In this document: in pieces, positions 28,304-37,129 of the stretch
Layout of the letters: the number at the start of each line of letters is the position of its first letter
How positions within the stretch are numbered: position 1 is the first letter of the stretch
Origin: Arenimonas sp. GDDSR-1
GTDB lineage: Bacteria > Pseudomonadota > Gammaproteobacteria > Xanthomonadales > Xanthomonadaceae
NCBI RefSeq assembly: GCF_025980345.1
Contig: NZ_JAPDUI010000003.1
Location: 1-60,291, forward strand
Length of the DNA: 60,291 bases
Direction: 5' to 3'
The notes under the pieces: generated by a model
Told to the model about the DNA's origin: nothing
Database searches by the model: none
The model's input: only the letters and a program-made list of their open reading frames with translations
Made by a program: the position numbers and the translations under genes

Positions 28304-30183
28304 AATCAATCACCCTGACCGGTACCGCGCTCAGCCATGAGCAGGTGGTGGCCGTTGCCTATGGCGCCAGCGTGGTTCTGGAGGCCTCACAGCTGCCGAA
28401 AGTGGCCGCAACCGCCGATTTCCTGGCCGAGCAGGTCACCGAGCAGCAACCGCTCTACGGCATTTCCACCGGCTTCGGGTCCAATGCCGACAAACTGCTG
28501 GGCGCGCATCCGATCCGCGACAGCCGGCGCAGCGGCGAAACGCTTCTGCAGGAGCTGCAGCGCAACCTGATCATCACCCATGCCGTATGCGTGGGCGAGC
28601 CGTTCGCACCCGAAGTAGTGCGCGCCATGATGGTCATCCGCATCAATACGCTGATGCGCGGCCATTCCGGAATCCGGGTGGAAACGCTGCAGGCCCTGAC
28701 CGCATTGCTCAATGCCGGCGTGGTACCGGTCGTCCCGAAACTCGGTTCGGTCGGCGCCAGCGGCGATCTGGCCCCGCTGTCGCACCTGGCCATCGTGCTG
28801 CTCGGCGGCGGCGAAGCGTTTTACGACGGCGAGCGTCTGTCCGGTGCCGACGCACTGGCCAAGGCCGGCCTGAAGCCGATTGTGCTGTCGCACAAGGAAG
28901 GCCTGGCCTTGAACAACGGAACCGCACAGATGCTGGCGACCGGCGTGCTGGCCGTGGCCAAGCTGGAGGAGCTCTGCGATACCGCCGATCTTGCCGCCGC
29001 CATGACGCTCGATGCCTTTGCCGGCCGCATGCGCGCTTTCGACGATCATGTGCACGCGCTGCGGCCGCACCCGGGGCAAGTTCATACGGCCAAGCATCTT
29101 CAACAGTTCCTGGCCGGATCCAAACTGACCGACATCGCTTATCATCTGGTGCCGCGTTTCAGGTCCTGGCTGCCCCAATGCTGGCCGGATGCAACGCTGG
29201 ACGCGTTGAACTTCGATATTTCCTGGGATTGGGTGCCGTTCAATCAGCGCCACGGTCGCGAAAAATTCTATCAGCGCTTCAAACCGTTCCGTGGCGGCAA
29301 GAAGCACCAGCCGCAGGACAGCTATTCGCTGCGCTGCATTCCGCAGGTGCATGGCGCCGTCCGCGATGCCATTGCCCAGGCACGGCGGGTGCTTGAAATC
29401 GAGCTGAACGCCGTTACCGACAATCCGCTGATTTTTCCGGGACTGGAAGGCGCCCGCAACATCGAGGATCAGATCGTTTCCGCTGGCCATTTCCACGGCA
29501 TGCCGCTGGCATTGGTGATGAGTTATGTCAAAGCCGCGATCCCGGTCCTGGCGTCCATTTCCGAACGCCGGCTCAACAAGCTGGTCGATCCGGCCACCAA
29601 TGACGGTCTGCCGGCGTTCCTGATCGGCAATGAAGACGGTACCGAAAGCGGTTTCATGATCGTCCAGTACACGGCGGCGGCCATCGTCAACGATCTGGCG
29701 ACCCGCGCCCATCCGGCCTCGGTCTATTCCATTCCGACCAGCGCCAACGCCGAGGACCATGTCTCCATGGGTGCCAACGAGGCCCGCCACGTGCTCGACA
29801 TGGCCCAGGATCTGGGCAAGGTCATCGCGCTGGAAATCTATACCGCCGCCCAGGCGCTGGAATTCCGCAAGGACATGATCAATGCCGCCCGTCGTCTGGC
29901 GGCCAGCCATGATTGCAGCGCACTGGCAGCGAAAATCAACGGTGCGCCGGCGCAAGGCGATGCCGATCATGCCGCGTTCATGGCCGAAGTCGAAGCGCTG
30001 CGTTCCGAGCTCGCCCAGGCCGGTGAATTCACTCCCGGGCGCCCTGTGGCGGCGGCATTGGCCGCTTTGCGCCGGCATATCGCGTTCATGTCGGCCGACC
30101 GCGCCATGGATGGCGAGGTCCAGCGCATGGTTGATCTGGTCGAGCATGGCGAATTGCTGATGGCGGCGAGGGCCGCACAATAA
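28300..30183 (+). CDS. hutH: Histidine ammonia-lyase-like protein, long form with insertion
   Basis: 627 residues of the MIO-cofactor ammonia-lyase family. YGISTGFG carries the catalytic tyrosine. [16 protein letters not shown] holds Ala-Ser-Gly at about 153-155, which cyclises to the MIO group. [16 protein letters not shown] has Thr-His at the selectivity position, nearer the Ser-His of HutH than the Phe-Leu of [19 protein letters not shown] and DNPLIF follow. Compared with about 510 residues for HutH, there are about 50 extra residues between HPGQ (260) and QDSYSLRC (340), rich in aromatic and basic residues, and a longer C-terminus. hutU, hutI and hutG are absent. The start is coupled to hisS. 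Urocanate formation from histidine is the likely reaction; other aromatic amino acids cannot be excluded. Confidence 0.83.
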   Translation: MKSITLTGTALSHEQVVAVAYGASVVLEASQLPKVAATADFLAEQVTEQQPLYGISTGFGSNADKLLGAHPIRDSRRSGETLLQELQRNLIITHAVCVGEPFAPEVVRAMMVIRINTLMRGHSGIRVETLQALTALLNAGVVPVVPKLGSVGASGDLAPLSHLAIVLLGGGEAFYDGERLSGADALAKAGLKPIVLSHKEGLALNNGTAQMLATGVLAVAKLEELCDTADLAAAMTLDAFAGRMRAFDDHVHALRPHPGQVHTAKHLQQFLAGSKLTDIAYHLVPRFRSWLPQCWPDATLDALNFDISWDWVPFNQRHGREKFYQRFKPFRGGKKHQPQDSYSLRCIPQVHGAVRDAIAQARRVLEIELNAVTDNPLIFPGLEGARNIEDQIVSAGHFHGMPLALVMSYVKAAIPVLASISERRLNKLVDPATNDGLPAFLIGNEDGTESGFMIVQYTAAAIVNDLATRAHPASVYSIPTSANAEDHVSMGANEARHVLDMAQDLGKVIALEIYTAAQALEFRKDMINAARRLAASHDCSALAAKINGAPAQGDADHAAFMAEVEALRSELAQAGEFTPGRPVAAALAALRRHIAFMSADRAMDGEVQRMVDLVEHGELLMAARAAQ

Positions 30184-30185
30184 GC

Positions 30186-31757
30186 ATGCGCGCCGGCATC
30201 CTGCTGTCTGCGGCACTGGCGCTCGTTCCGTCACTGCTGCGTGCGCAGTGTGACAGCCGTGTTTACATCGATGCCAACCGCAACGGTGTTTACGATGCCG
30301 GGGAGCGGGGCATTTCCGGTGTCGGCGTTTCCGATGGCGAACACATAGTCCGCAGCGGCCGTGACGGCCGTTACCGGTTGCCCGCGATGGCCGGCAAAAC
30401 CCTGTTCATCATCAAGCCGGCAGGCTATGCGCTGCCCCGGCGCAGCGATGGACTGCCGGATTTTTTTGCCAATCAGGCCGGAAACGCCAAGGGCCTGAAA
30501 TACGGCGGCGTGGCGGATTCCGATACCGGGTGCAAATCGTTCGCCCTGCATCCGTCCGTGCAGTCCGCTGACGCGCCGCTGTCGGTTCTGGTGTTCGGCG
30601 ATCCGCAGCCGAAGTCGGCCGTCGATGTCGATTATTACCGGCGTGACATCATCGCGCCGCTTCGTGGCAATCCGGCAGCAACGCTCGGCATCAGCCTCGG
30701 CGACATCGTGCATGATGATCTGACGCTGCTGCCGGAAATCAAAAAGGCCGACAGCGCGCTCGGTCTGCCGCGTCTGTATGCGGCAGGAAACCATGACATC
30801 GACTTCGATGCCGCCGGCGATGCAGGTTCACTGGAAAGCTTCCGTGCCCAATTCGGGCCGGACACCTTCGCCTGGGAAGAAGAAAAGGCCAATTTCATCG
30901 TCATGGATGATGTGATCTACCGGCCTGGCCTCAAGCCGGGCTATATCGGCGGCCTGCGGGAGTCGCAGTTCCATTTTCTGGCGCGCTACCTGGCTGGAGC
31001 CGACAAAACCAAACTGCTGGTGCTGTCCGCGCACATCCCCTTGTTCCAGAGTGCGGAGGCTCCCGAAACCTTCCGCAGCGCCGATCGCCGCCGTCTGTTC
31101 AAACTGCTCGCGCCGTTCCGGGACGTCCTGCTGTTGACCGCGCACACGCATGCCCAGAATCTCGTCCGGCATGGACCGGACAGCGACTGGCATGGCCCAG
31201 GCCGTCTGTTCGAATACAATGCCGGTGCGGCCTGCGGCGGCTATTGGGCCGGCGAAAAGGATAATGAGGGCCTGCCCGATGCCATGATGAGCGACGGTAC
31301 GCCGAACGGTTATGCCCGACTGCATATCTCAAGCGGGGATTACCGGCTGCAGTGGTTCAATGCCCGCAACCGCCCGGAGGCCGCCATGGCGCTGCATGTC
31401 CCACAGGTGCTCAGACAGGGCGCCTATCCCGGTATCGGTCTTTACGCGAACGTGTTCATGGCGCGTCCGGATACCCGTGTCGAGGTCCGTATCGACGAGG
31501 CTGCGTGGCAACCGATGCAACGGGTCAGCCGCGCCGATCCGCGCGTGCTTGCGCTGAATCTTCGGGATGACGCCGCCCCGGCACTGTCCGGCTATGACCG
31601 GACGCCGGAAGCCACTGTTTCCAGCCATCTCTGGCGTTTTGCCCTGCCCACGGATTTGCCTGCCGGCGAGCACCGCATTCGCGTGCGGGCCATCGATGAT
31701 TGGCTCGGCGAGGTGACTCAGGACGCTGTTTACCGCCTGGATGCGCGGCAGCCTTAA
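30186..31757 (+). CDS. Secreted calcineurin-like metallophosphoesterase
   Basis: 523 residues. The signal peptide is RAGILLSAALALVPSLLRAQ. An N-terminal beta domain (about 25-120) begins SRVYIDANRNGVYDAGERGISGVGV. The central phosphoesterase has the metal motifs VFGDPQP, LGDIVHDD, AAGNHDIDFD, LSAHIPL and LTAHTHAQN. A C-terminal beta-sandwich (about 385-523) closes the protein, the three-part architecture of the MetallophosN/C family. The gene begins 2 bp after the ammonia-lyase stop and overlaps convergent mtnC by 4 bp. Substrate unknown; likely periplasmic or outer-surface phosphodiesters. Confidence 0.85.
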   Translation: MRAGILLSAALALVPSLLRAQCDSRVYIDANRNGVYDAGERGISGVGVSDGEHIVRSGRDGRYRLPAMAGKTLFIIKPAGYALPRRSDGLPDFFANQAGNAKGLKYGGVADSDTGCKSFALHPSVQSADAPLSVLVFGDPQPKSAVDVDYYRRDIIAPLRGNPAATLGISLGDIVHDDLTLLPEIKKADSALGLPRLYAAGNHDIDFDAAGDAGSLESFRAQFGPDTFAWEEEKANFIVMDDVIYRPGLKPGYIGGLRESQFHFLARYLAGADKTKLLVLSAHIPLFQSAEAPETFRSADRRRLFKLLAPFRDVLLLTAHTHAQNLVRHGPDSDWHGPGRLFEYNAGAACGGYWAGEKDNEGLPDAMMSDGTPNGYARLHISSGDYRLQWFNARNRPEAAMALHVPQVLRQGAYPGIGLYANVFMARPDTRVEVRIDEAAWQPMQRVSRADPRVLALNLRDDAAPALSGYDRTPEATVSSHLWRFALPTDLPAGEHRIRVRAIDDWLGEVTQDAVYRLDARQP

Positions 31758-32458
31758 AGCGCGGTAATGTCGCTGAAGCGTTCGGCCCGGGCATGTCCGT
31801 GCGTGGCTTCGCCGGTGCGCGACTGCGGATAGTCCTGCTGACGATCGATCAGTACCGTCTGCCAGCCGGCATCCCTTGCCGCATCCAGTTCCTCGACGAT
31901 GTCGGACAGAAACAGCAGATGTTCCGGAGCCAAACCGATGGCGCCGGCGATGCGGACGTAACTTCCGGCCTCGCGCTTGCCACCGATTTCGGTATCGTAA
32001 TACCCCGAAAACAGCGGACACAGATCGCCGTGGTCGGTATGGGCGAAGAACAGTTTCTGGGCGGGGACCGAGCCGGAACTGTACACATACAGCGGAACGC
32101 CTGCGGCATGCCAACGGCGCAAAGACGCTTCGGCATCCGGGTAGACCGGCGCCTTGTAGGTTGCCTTGGCGTAGCCCTCCACCCAGATCATGCCTTGCAG
32201 TGCTTTCAGTGCGGTGTGTTTCCGGTCCTGATCGATCCACTGCAGCAGGATTTCGGTGACGCCATCCAGGTCGCTGGCCGGAAGGCCGTTCTCTTCGGCC
32301 ACCGTTTTGATCCAGTGCGTCACATCGGCACGCCCATGCTGCTCCTGCAGAAATCGCGGCAGGGCGGCACGCGCATAAGGAAACAGGACGTCCCGCACGA
32401 ACGCGATGGAACTGGTGGTGCCTTCAATATCGGTGACGATGGCCTTGATGGCGCTCAT
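31754..32458 (-). CDS. mtnC: Acireductone synthase (enolase-phosphatase E1)
   Basis: 234-residue HAD-family bifunctional enolase-phosphatase of methionine salvage, turning 2,3-diketo-5-methylthiopentyl-1-phosphate into acireductone. [23 protein letters not shown] is the family-specific motif [18 protein letters not shown] motif II, and [18 protein letters not shown] motif IV. It is the last gene of mtnB-mtnD-mtnC with a 4-bp overlap with mtnD. Confidence 0.95.
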   Translation of the reverse strand: MSAIKAIVTDIEGTTSSIAFVRDVLFPYARAALPRFLQEQHGRADVTHWIKTVAEENGLPASDLDGVTEILLQWIDQDRKHTALKALQGMIWVEGYAKATYKAPVYPDAEASLRRWHAAGVPLYVYSSGSVPAQKLFFAHTDHGDLCPLFSGYYDTEIGGKREAGSYVRIAGAIGLAPEHLLFLSDIVEELDAARDAGWQTVLIDRQQDYPQSRTGEATHGHARAERFSDITAL

Positions 32459-33003
32459 GCACGGCCTTCATAGCGCGGAAAGCGCTCGGCAAGTCCGGAG
32501 TCGGTGAAATAGCCGACCCAGCCATCGGCTTCGGTGAAGAAACGGATCGCGGTAAAGCGCGGCGCGGGGCCCATGTCGAACCAGTGCTTGGTGCCGTCCG
32601 GAACACGGATCAGGTCCTGGGTCTGGCACAGTACCTCGTAGACGTGGTCGCCGATATGCAGGGTGAACAGGCCCGAGCCGCGGACGAAGAAGCGCACTTC
32701 ATCTTCCTTGTGGCTGTGCTCGCTCAGGAACTTGGCACGCATGGCGTCGCGCTCGGGATGGTCGGGATTGATGCTGACCACATCCACCGAACGGAATCCG
32801 TTTTCCGCCACCAAGCGGTCGATTTCGGGTTGGTAGGCCGCCAGAATCGATTCGTTGCTGGCATCGTCGGCGATCGGGCGGACCGCCCATCGTTCAAAGC
32901 CGACCCCGACGGCGTTGAGCCGTTCCGCGATGACAGCGGCATCACGGCTTTCGAAAAGCACGGTTTCCGGTGCGGATTCTGAAAAAATACGTAAACGGCT
33001 CAT
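32455..33003 (-). CDS. mtnD: Acireductone dioxygenase
   Basis: 182-residue cupin metalloenzyme. With Fe(II) it gives 2-oxo-4-methylthiobutyrate and formate; with Ni it gives an off-pathway product and [21 protein letters not shown] has the metal-binding His-His-Glu cluster, and GTKHWFDMG supplies the last histidine. It lies between mtnB and mtnC with 4-bp overlaps on both sides. Its iron need may explain the Fur-like box in front of mtnB (inference). Confidence 0.95.
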   Translation of the reverse strand: MSRLRIFSESAPETVLFESRDAAVIAERLNAVGVGFERWAVRPIADDASNESILAAYQPEIDRLVAENGFRSVDVVSINPDHPERDAMRAKFLSEHSHKEDEVRFFVRGSGLFTLHIGDHVYEVLCQTQDLIRVPDGTKHWFDMGPAPRFTAIRFFTEADGWVGYFTDSGLAERFPRYEGRA

Positions 33004-33620
33004 GCGCGGAACCCCAGTTTGGTCATTTCAGCGGTTAAAAGGAATTCAAAGGCGTCCAGGTGACGTTGCGCTTCTTCAACATCACGGCCCCAGGTGTAAA
33101 GACCATGACCGGCAATCAAATAGCCCCAGAATGCCGATTCGACGAAGGCGGGAGCGATGGCTGTGCACAGTGCATGCATGTCCTGCGTATTGGCCACGAT
33201 CGGAATGCGGATGGCGGTCTCGTGGGTTTTGATGCCATTGAACGCCTTCAGCAGTTCGTAGCCTTCGAGGGTGATGAAACCATCCCGTTCGTAGCGCATG
33301 GACAGCAGCGTCTGCGCCAGGGAGTGGGTATGCAACACCGCGCCGGCCTCCGGCCGTTCCCGGTAGATCTGGGTATGCAGCAGGGTTTCCGCGGAAGCGG
33401 TGCGCCCGGGTTCCAGTGCCTTGCCTTGAAGATCGACGGGCATGAAATCGTCCGGACCCAAGCGGCCTTTGTCCCGGCCGCTGACGGTAATCAGACAGCT
33501 ATTTGCATCCGCACGGATGGAAAAGTTGCTGCTGGTCGCCGGCGTCAGATTGGCAGCAGCCAGTTTTGACGTGCAGGCGGTAAGACGTTGCAGTTCGGCG
33601 CTGGTATCAGGAACATTCAT
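33000..33620 (-). CDS. mtnB: Methylthioribulose-1-phosphate dehydratase
   Basis: 206 residues of the class II aldolase/adducin family, dehydrating methylthioribulose-1-phosphate. [13 protein letters not shown], the zinc histidines in [14 protein letters not shown] and [15 protein letters not shown] are characteristic. The ATG at 33620 is the first gene of mtnBDC; a Fur-like palindrome begins two bases upstream. The earlier salvage genes mtnA, mtnK and mtnP are not in the window. mtaD at 10 kb would supply methylthioinosine as in Pseudomonas. Confidence 0.94.
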   Translation of the reverse strand: MNVPDTSAELQRLTACTSKLAAANLTPATSSNFSIRADANSCLITVSGRDKGRLGPDDFMPVDLQGKALEPGRTASAETLLHTQIYRERPEAGAVLHTHSLAQTLLSMRYERDGFITLEGYELLKAFNGIKTHETAIRIPIVANTQDMHALCTAIAPAFVESAFWGYLIAGHGLYTWGRDVEEAQRHLDAFEFLLTAEMTKLGFRA

Positions 33621-33621
33621 G

Positions 33622-33641
33622 AATAAGAGTCATTCTCAATT
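33622..33641 (-). promoter_or_regulatory. Fur-box-like palindrome in front of mtnB
   Basis: The minus strand reads AATTGAGAATGACTCTTATT. TGAGAAT and its partner TAAGAGT form a 7-1-7 inverted repeat with five of seven positions matching. It is two bases from the mtnB start codon and about 115 bp from the divergent HiPIP gene. The same TGAGAAT half-site occurs in the feoA Fur box. Confidence 0.45.
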
Positions 33642-33756
33642 GGTTGAAATCGATCCAAAAAAATTGCCATTTCATTGACCTGGATTAAGTCAGTGTAGCG
33701 TGCGCTAGGGTATGATTAGCCCATGTCCATTTTCTCACGATTCCAGGAGCCTTACC

Positions 33757-34068
33757 ATGAAATCCCAAGATAACAGCCGTCGCCAATTCCTGATCCGCGG
33801 CCTGGTTTCGGTAGCGGCGTTGCCGTTTGCCGGCGCCATGCTCTCCGCCACGGCTTCGGCCCAGGCCCTGAAGCCGCTGCCGGCGACCAATCCGCAAGCG
33901 GTCGCCCTCAAATACGTCGCCGATGCCAAAAAAGCCGTGGGCGCCAAGCCCGGCAGTAATTGCGCCAACTGCGCGCTGTTCCAGCCGGCAACCAAAGGCT
34001 GTGGCATTTTCGCGGGCTTCGCCGTTGCACCTGCCGGCTGGTGTTCGGCCTGGGCCAAGAAGGCCTGA
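33757..34068 (+). CDS. hip: High-potential iron-sulfur protein (HiPIP)
   Basis: 103-residue precursor. The twin-arginine signal SRRQFLIRGLVSVAALPFAG indicates export of a folded protein to the periplasm, cleaved near ASA. The mature domain of about 70 residues binds one [4Fe-4S] cluster through Cys69, Cys72, Cys82 and Cys96 (NCANC, KGCGIF, GWCSAW). HiPIPs carry electrons from bc1 complexes to oxidases or reaction centres. AGGAG lies 7 bases before ATG 33757; the longer open frame upstream adds no homology. It is probably a single-gene unit, divergent from mtnB and followed by a hairpin and a terminator. Confidence 0.94.
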   Translation: MKSQDNSRRQFLIRGLVSVAALPFAGAMLSATASAQALKPLPATNPQAVALKYVADAKKAVGAKPGSNCANCALFQPATKGCGIFAGFAVAPAGWCSAWAKKA

Positions 34069-34085
34069 TACCGCTTCAGATGGCT

Positions 34086-34108
34086 CCGGTCTCGGAATAC
34101 GAGACCGG
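34086..34108 (+). other. Strong 9-bp stem-loop after the HiPIP gene
   Basis: CCGGTCTCG, loop GAATA, then CGAGACCGG: a perfect 9-bp stem 18 bp after the hip stop. There is no T-run, so it is not a terminator by itself. It may stabilise the hip mRNA, with the true terminator 14 bp further on. Confidence 0.6.
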
Positions 34109-34121
34109 CATGCCGTAAGAT

Positions 34122-34152
34122 AAGCCAAGTTCCCTCCGAGCTTGGCTTTTTT
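34122..34152 (+). terminator. Intrinsic terminator of hip, abutting the rmuC start codon
   Basis: AAGCCAAG (34122-34129) and CTTGGCTT (34141-34148) enclose an 11-nt loop and run into six T at 34147-34152. The next three bases are the rmuC ATG. Confidence 0.85.
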
Positions 34153-35418
34153 ATGTCCTTTGATTCCCTTCACCTGATCCTGCTGCTCCTGCTGCTGGCT
34201 GCAGTCATTGCCGCGCTGACTTTCATGCTGAAAAGGGCGGCCCTTGCCGTGCAATTGGCATTTCTCGCGGATGAAAACCGCAAGCTTTCCGGGCAATCCG
34301 CCGAATTGGCGGCCATCCGCGAAAAATACGCGGCTCTGGAATCCGGTGCTGCTGCGCGGGAAGCCGCCGCCGCCGAACAGTTGCAGCAGCTTTTGTCAGC
34401 CGAAAATCGCCTTAAAGAAAACTTCGAGAACCTGGCCAACCGCATTTTCGATGAAAAATCGACGGCTTTCAAAAGCCAGAGCAAAGAGCATCTGGAAGCG
34501 ATGCTGAATCCGCTCAAGACCCAAATCGGCGAGTTCAGGAATACGGTTCAGCAGACCAATCAGGGCATCCATACCCTGAAGGAATTGAATCTGCGCATGG
34601 CCGAAGAAGCGACCAACCTGACGCGCGCGCTCAAAGGTGACAACAAGGCCCAGGGCGGGTGGGGCGAGCAGGTGCTGGGCCGCATACTCGACGCCTCCGG
34701 CCTGACTGAAGGCCGGGACTACCACGCCCAGTTTTCCTATGTCGATGAAGGCAATAGCCGCAAACAGCCCGATTGCGTCATTTTCCTGCCGGAAAACAAA
34801 GCCATCATCGTCGACTCCAAGGTCTCGCTCACCGCCTATGACCGCTACATCAATGCCGAATCCGTCGTTGAGCGCGAAGTCGCCCTGAAAGAGCATGTGC
34901 GCTCGCTGAAGAACCATATCGACGGGCTGTCGGCGAAAGCCTACGAAGAACTTCCCGGCAAGCGTAATCTGGACTTCGTGCTGATCTTCATTCCGGTCGA
35001 GTCGGCGTTCATCGACGCCCTGCGTGCCGATGATGCGCTCTACACCTACGCGCTGGACAAGAACATCGTGCTGGCCGCGCCCAGCACCCTGCTGGCCACC
35101 TGCAGGACCGTCGCACACCTGCAGAAACTCGACAAGCGCAGCAGCAACGCGATGAAGATCGCGGAGCAGGCCGGAAAGCTGTATGACCAGTTCGTGGCCT
35201 TCAGCACCGACATGGGCAAGGTCAGCAAGGCGCTGGCTGCCGCCCATGAGGCCCAGGAGTCGGCGCTGAAGCGTCTGTCTTCCGGCAAAGGCAATCTGGT
35301 GCGTCAGACCGAACAGCTCAAGGCTCTGGGCGCCAAGACGGCCAAGTCGGTTCCGTTTGCGCTGTTGGAAGACGATCTCCCCGCGCTCGGGGATGACTCG
35401 GAATCCGATCCGGAATAA
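34153..35418 (+). CDS. rmuC: DNA recombination protein RmuC
   Basis: 421 residues. A single N-terminal membrane segment (LHLILLLLLLAAVIAALTFML) is followed by a coiled coil (about 30-120) and the RmuC nuclease-like domain: GDNKAQGGWGEQVLGRILDASGLTEG, QPDCVIFLPENKAIIVDSKVSLTAYDRY and LVFIPVESAFIDAL-type sequence. RmuC limits inversions at short repeats in E. coli. The ATG sits directly on the T-run of the preceding terminator and no ribosome binding site is visible; no other in-frame start precedes it. A shared terminator follows. Confidence 0.9.
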   Translation: MSFDSLHLILLLLLLAAVIAALTFMLKRAALAVQLAFLADENRKLSGQSAELAAIREKYAALESGAAAREAAAAEQLQQLLSAENRLKENFENLANRIFDEKSTAFKSQSKEHLEAMLNPLKTQIGEFRNTVQQTNQGIHTLKELNLRMAEEATNLTRALKGDNKAQGGWGEQVLGRILDASGLTEGRDYHAQFSYVDEGNSRKQPDCVIFLPENKAIIVDSKVSLTAYDRYINAESVVEREVALKEHVRSLKNHIDGLSAKAYEELPGKRNLDFVLIFIPVESAFIDALRADDALYTYALDKNIVLAAPSTLLATCRTVAHLQKLDKRSSNAMKIAEQAGKLYDQFVAFSTDMGKVSKALAAAHEAQESALKRLSSGKGNLVRQTEQLKALGAKTAKSVPFALLEDDLPALGDDSESDPE

Positions 35419-35451
35419 AAAAACGGCGTCCACTTGCGGGGACGCCGTTTT
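35417..35451. terminator. Bidirectional terminator between rmuC and the permease gene
   Basis: AAAACGGCGTCC, loop ACTTGCG, then GGGACGCCGTTTT: a GC-rich stem of about 11 bp with A- and T-runs. It overlaps the rmuC stop codon and serves the convergent permease gene too. Confidence 0.9.
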
Positions 35452-35470
35452 CAATGAAGCATGTTCACGA

Positions 35471-36994
35471 TCACTCGTGCTGTTGCAGGCCTTTCTGCAG
35501 CTGCGAATTACGCATGCCGTACACGAAGTACAGAATGATCGCCGCCAGTACATACCAGCCGAAGAACACCAGAACGCGGGTTTCGACGGTGAAGATCAGG
35601 GCGAAGCAGGCCAGAATGCCGAAAGCCGGCAGAACCGGGTACAGCGGCACGCGGAAGCCGCGCGGAATTTCCGGATGGGTGGTGCGCAGCCAGATCACCG
35701 ACAGACAGACGATGCCGAACGCCGCCAGCGTACCGACCGAGGTCATGTCGCCGAGGGTGTTGATGTCGAAGAACGCGGCCGAGACGGCGGTGATGAAGCC
35801 GACCAGAATGGTGTTGACCCACGGGGTCTTGAATTTCGGGTGCACGGTCGAGAACACTTTCGGCAGCAGGCCGTCGCGGGCCATGGTGTAGAAAATGCGG
35901 GTCTGGCCGTACATCAGCACCAGAATGACCGAGGTCAGGCCGATGATGGCGCCGATCTTGATGGTCTTGGCGAACCAGCCCCAGGCCGGGCCCAGCGCAT
36001 CGACCGCCACCGCGACCGGATCGGGCACGTTCAGCATCTTGTAGTTGACCATCAGGGTCATCACGATCGAGACCAGGATGTACAGGATGGTGCAGATCAG
36101 CAGGGAGCCGATGATGCCGAACGGCATATCCCGTTTCGGGTTCTTGGCTTCCTGACCGGCGGTGGAAACCGCTTCGAAACCGATGTAGGCGAAGAACACG
36201 ATGGAGGCCGCGCGGAAGATGCCGCCCCAGCCGTATTCGCCTTCCTTGCCGGTGGCTTCCGGAATGAAGGGATCCCAGTTGGCTTTCAGGGTGTCGAAAT
36301 GCTGGATGACATACCAGCCGACGATGATGATGAAGGCGATGATGACCGAAGCCTTGATGGCGACGATGACATTGTTGACTTTCGCGCTTTCGGACACGCC
36401 GATGATCAGCAGGCCGGCGAGGGCCAGGCAGATCAGGAAGGCCGGAAGGTTGAACAGGGTGGTGACCGCATTGCCGTCGGCACCGATGACCGCGGCGCCG
36501 TCACGCATCAAGGCATGGCCGAACGGGCCGGTCAGTTCCGGGGGAATCACCAGACCATAGTCGCCCAGCAGGCTGACCACGTACCCGGACCACCCGACCG
36601 CGACCACCGAGGCGGCCAGGCCGTATTCGAGCAGGAGCAGACCGCCCATGATCCAGGCGGCGAACTCGCCGACCGTGGTGTAGCTGTAGGTGTAGGCCGA
36701 GCCGGAAACCGGCAGGGTCGAGGACAGTTCGGCATAGCACAGACCGGCCAGGGCGCAGACCACGCCGGCGACCAGGAAGGAAATCAGAACCGCCGGACCG
36801 GCGTGCAGCGCTGCGGCATTGCCGGTGCGGACGAAGATGCCGGCACCGATGATGCAGCCGACGCCGAGGAAAACAAGGTTCCACGGACCCAGGGTACGCT
36901 TCAGCGTGCTGGTCTCGCTTTCCCTTTGGACTTGTTCAACGCTCTTGCGCATGAGCATGCGCGAAAGAAGCCCATTGCTTGGAGTATTGGCCAT
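35471..36994 (-). CDS. APC-family amino acid permease (cationic amino acid transporter type)
   Basis: 507-residue inner-membrane transporter with about 12 hydrophobic segments. The first helix carries FLGVGCIIGAGIFVRTG, the APC unwound substrate-binding motif. CYAELSSTLPVSGSAYTYSYTTVGE and VFFAYIGFEAVSTAGQEAKNPKRDMPFGI are typical of the CAT subfamily (YfnA/YhdG-like). It probably imports amino acids by proton symport; the substrate cannot be read from sequence. Start ATG 36994. An inverted repeat lies 50 bp upstream. It stands alone between a terminator and the divergent NUDIX gene. Confidence 0.9.
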   Translation of the reverse strand: MANTPSNGLLSRMLMRKSVEQVQRESETSTLKRTLGPWNLVFLGVGCIIGAGIFVRTGNAAALHAGPAVLISFLVAGVVCALAGLCYAELSSTLPVSGSAYTYSYTTVGEFAAWIMGGLLLLEYGLAASVVAVGWSGYVVSLLGDYGLVIPPELTGPFGHALMRDGAAVIGADGNAVTTLFNLPAFLICLALAGLLIIGVSESAKVNNVIVAIKASVIIAFIIIVGWYVIQHFDTLKANWDPFIPEATGKEGEYGWGGIFRAASIVFFAYIGFEAVSTAGQEAKNPKRDMPFGIIGSLLICTILYILVSIVMTLMVNYKMLNVPDPVAVAVDALGPAWGWFAKTIKIGAIIGLTSVILVLMYGQTRIFYTMARDGLLPKVFSTVHPKFKTPWVNTILVGFITAVSAAFFDINTLGDMTSVGTLAAFGIVCLSVIWLRTTHPEIPRGFRVPLYPVLPAFGILACFALIFTVETRVLVFFGWYVLAAIILYFVYGMRNSQLQKGLQQHE

Positions 36995-37042
36995 TAATCT
37001 GCCCTCGAGTAGGTTTTATTTTTTGGGATAATGATCGTTCCG

Positions 37043-37067
37043 GGTAATCCAGACGAACCCGATTACC
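37043..37067. promoter_or_regulatory. Inverted repeat between the permease and NUDIX genes
   Basis: GGTAATC (37043-37049) and GATTACC (37061-37067) form perfect 7-bp arms separated by 11 bp. The place in the divergent intergenic region suggests a regulator binding site or an mRNA 5' hairpin of the permease gene; no factor is recognised. Confidence 0.4.
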
Positions 37068-37129
37068 ATAAGCTAGATGAACGCAGGGGTAAAGCCCTTT
37101 CCGGCCGATTCGGGGAATAATTCGCCACC

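Noticed and set aside
35357-36997. 546-codon open frame antisense to the permease
   Set aside because: Low-complexity Asp/Gly/Gln-rich translation typical of the reverse strand of a hydrophobic protein gene.
37021-37040. GGATAATGATCGTTCC as a Fur box for the permease or NUDIX gene
   Set aside because: Only the first half fits the consensus; the second half has no inverted match.
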